64,000 bases of DNA from NCBI GenBank assembly GCA_948567375.1, contig OX419756.1, positions 53,484,552 through 53,548,551 on the forward strand, read 5' to 3'. Made by a program: the position numbers and the translations under genes. The notes under the pieces are model-generated. The model was not told the origin of the DNA and ran no database searches. It worked only from the letters and a program-made list of their open reading frames with translations. Numbering within the stretch: the stretch's first letter is position 1; the number at the start of each line of letters is the position of its first letter. This document shows, piece by piece, positions 10,589-20,400 of the stretch. The DNA comes from Lunularia cruciata (lineage: Eukaryota; Streptophyta; Marchantiopsida; Lunulariales; Lunulariaceae).

Positions 10589-12124
10589 TACCTTGGTCTG
10601 CATATCGTGCCACCAATAATGACTATGGAGTAAGCTATACGTACGCTTTACTCCAAAATGTCCTAGCTCCTCATGAGCATGACGGACCAACTGTGGTCTT
10701 TGTGCTGGAAGTGGTACTACTCGCACTCTACCATCCTCCCATACACGTAAAAGGTGTCTACCCTCCAATCTGAACCGTCTGGCTTGTTGAAGAACACGGT
10801 CTCTCTCCTTGGCCCCAATTGTGCCACCCACAACACCAATGCAAAGATAGTCCATCACTAAGACATCATCATGAATGTCTCGCTGAATTGTACCGATATC
10901 TTCACTCTCTAGATCTGTGACCTCAATAACTCCTCCTGTATGCATTGAGAGAGATACCACCAATGCCTCTGCAAATATACACAAAAAGGCCGATGCATGC
11001 CAACCTGGCACCATCTCCTCATCTGTCTCACCATGCCAACGTGCTCCAGTCTGATCCTGCTGGCTGGGACATGGGTTTCTACTCAACCCATCTGCATCAC
11101 GGTTCACCACTCTAGGTCTGTGAACAACCGTGAAATCATACTCATGTAAAATCAGAGCCCATTGTGCAAGCTTCCTTGAAAGCTTGTCGGACTCCATCAA
11201 CCACTTCAGCGGCTGATGATCAGTGATGAGAGTGAAGGGGTTACCAAATAGGTAACATCGGAAATGTGCTACTGCCCAAACTGCTGCCAAGCACTCTCCC
11301 TCATATGAACTATACTTTGCCTCCGCTGAATTGTTGGAGCAACTAGCATAGGACACCACAAACTCCTTCCCCTCATCATCATGTTGGGTGAGCACCGCTC
11401 CAAGCCCTAACATACTCCAATCAATATGAACCTGAAATGGTCGTCCACTGATCGGTCTCCTCAAAATAGGAGTAGATGTCAACCTCTCCTTGAGCTCTAC
11501 AAAAGCTCTCTCCTGCTCATCTCCCCAACACCACTCTTGTGTAAGTTTGGTCAGCTTTGTCAAGGCCTTGGCAATGGCACTAAATCCTCTAACATAGCGA
11601 CGATAGAAGTTTGCCAACCCAAGGAATGCTCGCACTCTGCTCACATCCATAGGCCAAGGAATACGTGCAATAGCCTCCACCTTGGTCTGCTGAACACCAA
11701 GTCCTCCGGGGTAGATAGTGTGACCCAAATACTCAACCTGCTCGTGGAAGAACCTACACTTCCCAGGATGTAGTTTGAGTCCATGAGATCTCAACCTCTC
11801 AAACACCTCCAACAACTGTCTTTCATGCTCCTCCACAATAGTGCTATAAACCAAAATGTCATCAATATAGCACCAAGCAAAATCCAATCCAGCTAGGATC
11901 CTATCCATGACCCTCTGGAACTCAGCAAGAGCGTTCTTCAACCCAAATGGTAAGAACCTCCACTGATATAACACATCCTCGCCGTGAGGATCAATAGCCC
12001 AAAATGCTATCTTGGACTTATCCTCCTCCCTGATTGGCAACTGATGATATCCTGCTTGAAGATCCAAAGTACTAAAGACCTTTGTATGCCCAATCACATC
12101 AAAAATCTCCTCCGGTGTAGGCAT
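10586..12124 (-). pseudogene. A1 reverse transcriptase and RNase H
   Basis: A 512-codon open stretch begins in the RT palm (MPTPEEIFDVIG, LDLQAGYHQLP). It has the catalytic CYIDDILVYS (residues about 85-94), the thumb, an RNase H domain (HIDWSMLGLGAVL, YEGECLAAVWA, ITDHQPLKWL) and the start of the integrase zinc domain. Catalytic aspartates are intact. RT residues upstream (AIVMLAKKD, MCGDYRPIN) are in the same frame, cut off by a stop at about 12149. It is the best preserved A gene. The method of joining to upstream domains, single frame or frameshift, cannot be told from this copy. Confidence 0.93.
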
Positions 12125-12550
12125 GGCATACCGATCAGCCCTGGTCTATCGGTTGATAGGACGGTAATCTCCACACATCCACCTATCTATATAGTTGCCA
12201 TGCATATCCTTCTTGGCTAGCATCACTATTGCTGATGCATACTCTCCATGTGAAATCTCCACCAAACCAGCCTCAAAAAGGTCACTACTTTGACTCTGAA
12301 TCAATGTCCTCTCCATCTCACTATATCAATAAGGACGTCGGAAAATTGGTGTGTTGCTAGTCAGCTCAATCCATATACCAGGTCCCTTCAGAGCACCCAA
12401 ATCCTTCATACTAAAGGTAAAACAACTTGTGTGACTCCTCAAGAACCTCCAAACCCTCCGTCTTTCCTCTCGAGTAAGCTTGGGTCCAAGATCTGGCTCC
12501 CAAGTATCCTCTGTAACTGTAGTAGGAGTGGAAGACGTACTGATTGACTG
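12125..12550 (-). pseudogene. A1 RT N-terminal part and linker from the methyltransferase
   Basis: The minus strand reads the usual RT entry sequence: LIQSQSSDLFEAGLVEIS, GEYASAIVMLAKKD and MCGDYRPINR. Before it is a linker (LTREERRRVWRFLR, SCFTFSMKDLG) linking back to the methyltransferase tail. Stops at about 12149 and 12327 are CAG-to-TAG-like changes. The same sequence is present in A2 (43620-44130). Confidence 0.75.
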
Positions 12551-13830
12551 CTACACTGGGCCCTTGGGAGCAATAGTGTCATGCTCCCAACCACTAGAGG
12601 TCCCAACCTCTGTGTGAAAAACTCCCTCCACTCTGGCTGCAATCTCCACACGTCCTCTAGTTGCATCCCATGTGGACCAAGGGTGTAATCCAAGTAGCCC
12701 ACGCTCACCTGGATGGACTCTAAGTAGACCACTCTCCCTAGTAGCTACTAGATGTGTCCCAAGAATACCATGTCCACTCGGTCCATCGCCACCAGCATGT
12801 GCCCGAATCCTCTTGATAGGCACAGGGCTCACAAGTGTCCGAGTGGTGATGCCTATCAAGTGCATCCGATGCTGCTCTGCCAAGCCAAGGCTCACAATCC
12901 AGGTCAAACAGTTCAGGTCCATAGCCTGACCTAACACCTGATGCCTGGATGCCTCTAACACTACTGGAATAGCGGTAATACCGGTACAAAAACCCATCGC
13001 CCGCTCTCTCTCCTCCGCGGTGGGCTCCACCAACTGCTATAACTATGAGTCCTAAACAAGTCTAGGTCCTCCCTCTCAAAAAGCATGAGAGCATGGGAAA
13101 CTCATGAGTGTGGGAAATGCGGCTCTAGGCTGTCCAACTAGGTTCACCACTGCTATAGGTGACCTATCAGCCACTACCACTGTCTAAGACTGACGCTCAA
13201 CATCCAAGATATCATCAACAAGGATGTGGTCAAGTCGTTGAATCCCATCATAAGCGCACTATAGAACCTCTCTGGGTAAGAGGTTTGTCCACCAAAGATG
13301 AAGACGATGAGCTTGTGATCCCACTCTGGCTGCATCTAACAATACAACAGGTCCCATCAAAGAATGGACCTGATGTGTACTTGCTACCACTCTAGTGCAA
13401 GAATCACCCATCAAAGGAACGTTCTCTAAAAGGTAAGCTGGAGAAATGGACTGATGAACCTGGAGATGTTGTAATATCCGTAACATCTCCCAAAACACAC
13501 CAGAACAAGGATCCTGAAGACCCAATCCTCTACCATCACGTGTATGTCCCTGACATGGCCATCCAGAAATCACCAAGTAAATAGGCCCATGTCTCTCTAG
13601 GTCATGCACCCCTAGTAAGGAAATGTCTCCTGGTAGGGCCTTTTGGTAACCTCTGACCGCTGACATCGGTAATAACTCTGGATACCGATAGGCCAAGTGT
13701 GCCACATGATGTAGAGAGACTCGCCTAGCAGTCTCATCTCTCTCTACATATAAGTACTCTGTACTTGTATACCCACCTGTAACACCGCAGCTAGTCCGGT
13801 GCTGATCCCACCAAACAACTCCAATAGGCA
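12551..13830 (-). pseudogene. A1 C5-cytosine DNA methyltransferase domain (DNMT3-like)
   Basis: Motif I (ELFGGISTG) is at 13795-13821. One frame over, the main segment (13259-13766) gives YLYVERDE, motif IV GWPCQG with the catalytic Cys at about 13550-13558, motif VI LLENV (about 13420) and motif VIII QAHRLHLWW (about 13300). After stops come FPTLMSFPCSHAF, then ERERAMGF and VLGQAMDLNC (12910-13010) as the C-terminal block. The order, the ~310-residue size and LLDAARVGSQAHR resemble DNMT3/DRM-type enzymes, though PCQ rather than DNMT3-like PCN is present. It would add methyl groups to cytosine at carbon 5. This copy has a frameshift near 13760, a TAG at 13849-13851 and other stops. A2 carries the same domain. 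Confidence 0.85.
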
Positions 13831-13848
13831 TATCCCCTCTACTGGATA

Positions 13849-14590
13849 CTACCAAGCAATGAGTGTGGTATCCAGAGGTGTCAAAGCAATTGCCTCTAGA
13901 GGCTCATCCTCACACTCATCTCTTGATGGTACGAAGGCTCCACTCCAAGCCTGCTGCACCAACTGATCTGCAATGCCTCCTCTGAACTCCACAATGGAAC
14001 ATCCAAGGTGGATGGAACAATCCCACTCGTACTCCAAAGCCAAGTGATCTCCTCTAGTACTGGAGTATCCTCTGCATGGGCGTTCCCCTCCAACAAGTCA
14101 CCAGGCCAAGTAACTGCACCACTGAAAGCTAAAACTGATGCTGCCATGGTCCCGGACTGTAGTGAGCCAAGACTACCACTATTGAAGCGTACTAGTAGGT
14201 GACATACCCGTCCCTCACTAGACTGCCAACCAGGTCTATAAGAGGCTGCCTCCTCCCAATAGTCAATGCTGAAACCCATGGGGTATAACACTGCTCCCCC
14301 AACTAGCACATCATATGACTCAGCTATTGTCGCAATAGCCTGAGCTCTCACCACCGAGCTATCAATCGGATGACCAAGCTGAACCTGGACAACAAGCTCT
14401 CCATGTGTGATGTATTGTGTCGAACCACCACCTAGAGATGTCTGGATCTGAAATGGACACCTCTCCACATCGGTCTTACGTAACTCCAGACCAACAACTG
14501 CAGCCTTCCCCAACATAAAGGGCTGCGCACCAGAGTCTAACAAGACTCTCTGTGGTATATAGACCTTCCCTCAAGGTCCCACCAAACAAA
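13849..14590 (-). pseudogene. A1 aspartic protease domain and linker to the methyltransferase
   Basis: The protease starts with LLDSGAQPFMLGK (active-site DSG near 14535) and contains YDVLVGGAVLYPMGFSIDYW, which corresponds to the conserved late strand of Ty3 proteases. A frameshift near 14000 passes the reading to the 13849-14043 frame (EYEWDCSIHLGCSI), which leads directly into methyltransferase motif I after a TAG. The catalytic triad residues are intact. The protease would cleave the polyprotein. Confidence 0.85.
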
Positions 14591-15243
14591 AAATCCCCCT
14601 CTGGTTATCCAATAGGACAACACCAGGTGTAAACCGTGCTCTCTCAAAGGCCGGTCTAGTTGGCAACTCCTCCAATCTAGCCGCTGCTGCCTACCATAAA
14701 CCACTGGTCGCTGAACGGATCCCATGCTCCTCAACCAAGTCAGCTCCACTACCAACCACCTCTGCTCTAGTAGTAGGAACTGCACCATCCCTACTCTCAC
14801 ACAACATGGCAGCTAACCGGAATACTGGGGCTGGGTCAACTCCCAATGTAAACATGTCACTGGCTGAAAATAAAGGATGCCGCATAATCAGCTGAGCCAC
14901 CCCCAACATCATGCTAGACTCAATTTGTGTAGTAGCAGGTGGCTGACTAGCAGGTACTCCATCATGTACTCCATCATCACCTACCACACCTGCACTGGGA
15001 TGTCTAGGAACCATGGATGTTGTCTGCAATGCCTCAGATAGCGTGAAGGATTGGGGAAGTTTGACCTGTCTCCCAACCTCTCCTCTCTGTGGGTCCAACT
15101 CCACTGATGCTCCTCTAGGCTCTGGAGCACGTACTGCACTCCTAGTCACTACTGCAGATGCATCCACTTGTGCTGCTCCGCACATGAAGTCCAAAGCATC
15201 TCTATCACCCGCATATGAGGTGGAAGCCTCAACACCCAAATCT
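14591..15243 (-). pseudogene. A1 gag C-terminal region and gag-protease junction
   Basis: The frame from 15239 down to 14691 is open for 182 codons (MGVEASTSYAGDRDALDF). It is a low-complexity, alanine- and valine-rich region between the zinc-knuckle part of gag and the protease. It is separated from the rest of gag by B1. I recognise no enzyme domain. The same region is found in A2 at about 46400-46820. Confidence 0.7.
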
Positions 15244-15247
15244 GATC

Positions 15248-15926
15248 TGTAACACCCATTTGTGCATGTGTGTGGTATTGTGATATTTAGCTTGGTATTA
15301 CAAGTACTTAAGAGATATTATTTATATAGAGATAAAGGATGGTTCTATATTAGTCATGGTTAGCTAAAGTTAGTCATAGCTAAGATAGATGGGACCTTAC
15401 TTTAGAGGAAGTAGAAAAGATGAGCACCACTATTTTGGATTTTAGTGTGTTGACTTGGTATTATTCCTAGGTGTTTGGCTTTGGGGAAAGAGTTGAGAAC
15501 TCTTGGGGCCGCAAGCCTTTTTGTTTTGGATTTTTCTTTAGTCCAAGGATAGCCCATGTGAAGGAATCCTTGCTTTAGTGGTTGGGTCAAGATAAGGGGA
15601 ATATGCCCATGTGAATGGATATTCCTTTCTACTTTTTGACTTTACTTGACTTTTAGTCTAGTAACTTGAGTTACTATGGTAATTAGTAACTTTGGTACGT
15701 AACTATTTCACAAGTATATAAAAAAGGAGTGAGGAGGTACTCATCATCCTTTCATTTGCAACTATCTCTCTCTCATTGAGTTCTCTAGTGAGCAATGTCT
15801 TGAGTCTTGGAGTGTTAGCCTTGGAGGAGTATGATGGAGTTGGGATTCCTTGCCTTCTTAGTCCATGGTGCGCTACCATAATAGCCATCAGAGGTTCATC
15901 CTGAGTGAGAGACAGGCCGGCTCACA
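15248..15926 (+). repeat. B1 5' LTR (679 bp)
   Basis: It begins TGTAACACCCATTTG and ends GGCCGGCTCACA. The TATA box TATATAAA is at 15715-15722, followed by a CT-rich stretch (TCTCTCTCATTG), a common plant LTR transcription-start context. Copies are also at 1-193, 1173-1718 with 43215-43357, and 49042-49733. Confidence 0.97.
15715..15722 (+). promoter_or_regulatory. TATA box of B1 5' LTR
   Basis: TATATAAA lies about 210 bases before the LTR end and is unchanged in LTR2 (22838-22845). It is well placed to drive the genomic RNA. Confidence 0.7.
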
Positions 15927-15930
15927 TTTT

Positions 15931-15948
15931 TGGTTCCGTTGCCGGGAC
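15931..15948 (+). other. B1 primer binding site (Asp tRNA-like)
   Basis: After a TTTT spacer the sequence TGGTTCCGTTGCCGGGAC matches the Asp-tRNA type site used by Tat/Athila-group elements (TGGCGCCGTTGCCGGGGA) with about three mismatches. B2 has the same site at 49738. Confidence 0.75.
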
Positions 15949-15966
15949 CTCTCTAGAAGGCAAGAT

Positions 15967-16138
15967 AATGTTCCGCGTCCAATTCTACATTAGGCAGAAG
16001 GAGGCTATGAGAGCTCACTTGGAGAGAACATTAGGAGAGGAGAGGGCTGAACTTATGTTAGAGAACCAAGATCCATTTGTATACCCTGTAGTTCATTATG
16101 ATGTCTTTGAGGTGATTTTGTTCATCTTGTACACATGA
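15967..16138 (+). CDS. Small ORF in B1 leader, unknown
   Basis: ATG 15967 opens a 57-codon frame (MFRVQFYIRQKEAMRAHLE ... ENQDPFVYPVVHYDV). B2 keeps the same peptide (49772 onward) with few changes until it is cut by solo LTR G. I recognise no domain. It could be a leader peptide or the remnant of a larger N-terminal gag. Confidence 0.4.
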
Positions 16139-16786
16139 GAGGAATTGGAGAGATTGTGTGAGGTGGATTGCAGATTTTGGGGATTAAGGTGATTTTGGGC
16201 AAAATCTCAAGTTTGAGATCTGGACTTGAGATTTCTACACATGATAGCTTGGGTTATCTTTCAGTTAGCACACTTGAAATTATTGAGAGAGCTTCTATGC
16301 GCACTGGGCTAGAATTTTTGAAAGTTGATAGGGTAAAGTGCTCCCGCAACTGCATGCTCTCTGGAAAATTGTACAGAGTCTGCCATTTCTTCAATTTTTA
16401 GTGAATTGTCCTGAAAATTTCCAAGAAAATTCAGTGCATTGTATCCTACCTGGTGCCACAAAAATTAGAGAGAGATCATTTTTGCGCAGTGCGTTATGAG
16501 TTTTTGAAGTGAGGGGGGTGGTTTTCAGACCAAATCTGAAATATGGGTGCTGAATAGAAAGGTGTCTAGGCCAAATGGCTCGATGAAAAGATCTAAAATT
16601 TTGCAGGGAGGGACGCCCTAGAGTTGTGATCAAGTGTGGAAAATTTCAGAGGACTGTGACATATTTGTTGGGAGATTTGAGTGACATTGTGAGGAAGGGT
16701 CAATTCTGCAGAGTGGAGATCTCATGCATGAGAAGTTTGAGATCAACAAAAAGCATGTTTGAGTGTTTAGATTCATCTTTGGGAAC
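16139..16786 (+). other. B1 leader between the two upstream ORFs
   Basis: Short frames (16168-16401 and 16626-16814) recur in B2, but stops and frame differences mean that I cannot support a gene. It is probably untranslated leader. Confidence 0.5.
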
Positions 16787-17260
16787 ATGGAGGGTCATCA
16801 AGAGTGGAAATTGAGATTATGCAAGGTTCCCCAAGGGTTTGAGGTGATTGTAGGGGTGGATTTGAGGAAAAGAGAGTTTACAATAGAATTTGAAGAGAGT
16901 GTTGAGAGGATCCAAAAACCTACACCACTTGGAGGAAAGAGTGAGTCTAAGTGCTTTCTATGTGGAGAGAAGGGACATAAGGCAAGTTCATGTCCATTAA
17001 CCTTTGAGAGCAAGAGATTGAGGGAAAGGAGAGGCTTACTTGACTTGGGTTTGCATGTTGGACCTTCTTCACCAAGATTGGGAGGGAGAAGATCTAAGAC
17101 CAAGGAGTTGTGTGAGGTTTGTGGAGTTGAAGGACTTCCAAAAGGACATGAGTGTAGTGGAGTAAAAGCACTTTTGGAAACTTTGGTGAAGGATCTTGGA
17201 GAGAGTCTTAGTACAGCTACAGAAATACTACCACCTTCATCAGCTAGTTCTCAAGATTAG
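16787..17260 (+). CDS. B1 auxiliary zinc-knuckle protein (157 aa)
   Basis: The ATG at 16787 (MEGHQEWKLRLC) is chosen because B2 has the same ATG (52549) in an equally long frame. Residues about 66-80 form a CCHC knuckle, CFLCGEKGHKASSCP. About residues 109-123 form a second Cys/His cluster, CEVCGVEGLPKGHEC. The N-terminal part (VIVGVDLRKREFTIEF) looks folded. It lies about 235 bases upstream of gag-pol, which has its own knuckle, so this is an additional nucleic-acid-binding protein. Between B1 and B2 most differences change the amino acid, as expected for neutral drift after insertion. Confidence 0.75.
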   Translation: MEGHQEWKLRLCKVPQGFEVIVGVDLRKREFTIEFEESVERIQKPTPLGGKSESKCFLCGEKGHKASSCPLTFESKRLRERRGLLDLGLHVGPSSPRLGGRRSKTKELCEVCGVEGLPKGHECSGVKALLETLVKDLGESLSTATEILPPSSASSQD

Positions 17261-17495
17261 TGATGGAGATAATCTTTCAACTTATGGATAAACTATCCAT
17301 GAGAGTTAGATTAATATGCACTCTAGGATTTGATGTTGCTATAGAAATCTTGGAGCAACCTGAACCTTTTGTGTTCCCTAGAGTGGATTATTCTCAGATG
17401 GTGTTAGTCATGTATATACTCTATTAGTAATAGAGTGAGAGAAAAGAAAAGAGAAAAAAAAAATTAAGAGAAAAGAAAGATAGTGAGGGGTTAAG
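17261..17495 (+). other. Spacer between auxiliary ORF and gag-pol of B1
   Basis: There is no ORF. A purine-rich run (AGAGAAAAGAAAAGAG) precedes the gag-pol ATG at 17496, which lies in a good context (AAGATGG). Confidence 0.6.
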
Positions 17496-20400
17496 ATGGG
17501 GAAACTTCCGGTTTTCTTTGGCAAGGATGGAGAAGATGTGGAGGCCTTTGTGAGAGACTTCAAGAGAGCTTGCATAGGAAACAATGAGAGGAGGAAGAAT
17601 GAGTGGGCCTCATTATTACCAGATTTCTTTGAGGATGCAGCACTTACATGGTATGAGTCAGAATACCAAAAGAGAGAGAGGAGAGAGGGGGAAGAGGAGT
17701 CTTGGGAGACTTTGACTTCAGCACTCATTGAGAACTTTCTTCCTGATGAGAGTTATGAGAGATTGATGAGTGAGGTTACATTTCTCAAGCAAGGAGATGG
17801 AGAGAAAGTGAGGGTCTATGTGGAAAGAGTGGAAAAGTTGGAGTCCAGATTTCGCATAGTGTTGAGGAAGGGTGGGGATGATGTGGAGACTACAATGATT
17901 GGCATAGGGGCCATGCTCACCAAGAATTTTGTGGGAGGATTGAGACCACAAATTAGAAGCAAGGTGAGATATGAGAAACCTTCTTCCAAGGTTGAAGCTA
18001 TCAAGATCGCAATTCGTATGGAGGAGAGTTTGGAAGGGGATGAGAGTGATTTGGTGGTGAAGGAGGTTGTGCATCCTCCTCAAGGCTACAAGTATGGTGG
18101 AACTTCTGATACTTTGGTGACAAGGGTTGCACCACAAGTAGTAGTTGCTCCAATTCTTGCACCTCCACCAAAAGATCCACTCCAAACCATCACAGAACAA
18201 CTTGCGGATCTCAAGATCAATGTGGTGCAACTATGGGAGAAGAGAGAGGTGGATCAGAATGTAGGGAGAGGACCTAGGAGTTATGGAAACTATCCATATA
18301 GAGGAGGCCAACCAGCCAACAATTTCAATGATAGAAATTGTTTTGGTTGTGGAGGAAGAGGCCATATCCAAAGGAATTGCCCAAATTCCACTTACCATGG
18401 AGGAAGGGGTTATGAGGGAGCCAATAGAGGGAAAGAGGGAGGTAGTGAAACCCAAGTGGCTCCTAATCCCAAAAAAGGTAAGGGGATAGCATCCATAGAT
18501 GTGGTTGAGAGCAAGTATGAGAAGGGAGAGTGCTCAAACTCCAAGGGTCTTAATTTGGAGCTTTTGGCACAAGAGAAGAAGAGAGCTCGTTTTGCAGAGG
18601 ATGTTCACTCTTCTCAAGGATTTACTTCAAGCAAGGATACTCCTATGTCTACTAGGAGCACTCGCACCTCAACACCATCAACAACAAAGACTCCAAGGAA
18701 GAAGTTGGGGATGGAGGACTTCTTGATCTCAAAGCAACAATGGAACTACAATGTGTTGGAGGATGTTGGTAGTCACAAGGCTAACATCACAGTGGGCCAA
18801 TTAATTGCTTTGAACCCTACCTTGAGAAAGGAGCTTAGAGGTGGTTTGAGTTCTACAAGGAGCAAAAAGAAGAAGAAGGCAAAAGTTCCAATATCAATGG
18901 GGGTGGTGGATGCCAAGCCAGCACCATGGGAGGCTTGTGAATATGCCTCCAAGATTGATGTGAGAGTGAATAGTCACAACATCAAGGATGCATTGGTTGA
19001 TGGAGGATCAGCAGTGAATGCCATATCAGAAAGGTTGATGAAGAAGTTGGGTATGATACCCTCAAGACCTTCAACATTTGTGGTGAGCATGGCAAACAAG
19101 CAACAAGTTCGACCAGTAGGGGTGATGGATAAGGTGGTAGTTTCAGTTATGGGAGTTCAAAATCTCATGACTTTCCAAGTCTTGAAGGATTCAAGCTATG
19201 ACTTACTTCTTGGGAGGCCATGGTTGAGAGCAGCACGCACAACTGATCGATGGCACAAAGGGTACTTGAGGATTGGGCCATCAAACCATAGAGTCACTGT
19301 TCCTGTGACTAACACCACCAACACTTCACATTCAGATACCCCATCTTCTAATTATTGGGAATCAGATTCTGAAGAAGGAGCTTCAGGTGTGGACACAAGC
19401 ATGGAAGAGGAGACTTCCACGGAGGAAGATGAATCTGAATCTGATTCAGATGTGTATCCCTTGTGTGCTATGGATTTTGCACCTAAGCCAGAGGTTTTGA
19501 AGGACCCAGATAAATCACCATTGACACTTGAGGAGGTAGAGAGAAGGTTATCTACCCTCAAGTATGGCCCAAATGTTACCAAGGAGGAGAAGGTGAGATT
19601 TGAGGAGATTTTCCGCAAGTTCATCCATGTGTTTGCTTTTAGTTACAAGGATTTGAAGGAAGTCACCTTGGAGGAGCACAAGATAGAGGTGGAGTCACAT
19701 GCAAGACCAATCCGCCAAAAGCAACGTCGCATTAGCCCACCAATATCTTTGGTTGTGAAGGAGGAGATTGATAAGCTCAAGGAGGCTGGATTTATCTTTG
19801 AGGTGGAGAATTCAGAATGGGTGTCTCCAATTGTCATTGTGAAGAAAAAGAATGGCAAGCTTCGGGTATGTGTGGATTACAAGAAGCTTAATGCTGTTAC
19901 CAAGAAGGACTACTACCCATTGCCATTCATTGATGAGATCTTGGAGGAGGTTGCAGGTCATGAGAGGTATAGTTTTGGAGATGGTTATAGTGGATATAAC
20001 CAAATAAAGATTGCACCAGAGCATCAACAACTCACCACATTCACCACACCTTGGGGAACTTACGCTTTCAAGGTCATGCCTTTTGGGCTTTGCAATGCTG
20101 CAGCCACATTCCAACGGTTCATGAACAAGGTATTTGAACCTTTCATTGGGAAATTTGTGAGAGATTTCATTGATGACTTTTGTGTCTATGGGAGCAAGGA
20201 GGAGCACTTTGAGCACCTAATCAAAGTCTTGCAACGCTTGGATGAGGCAAATGCATCACTCAACCCAGAGAAGTGCATTTTTGGATGTGAAGAAGGTCTA
20301 CTTTTGGGGCACATCATCTCCAAGGATGGAATAGCAGTTGATCTTGAGAAGGTGAGGAAAATCTCAGACCTTCCATTCCCTTCAAGCTTGACAAAGTTAC

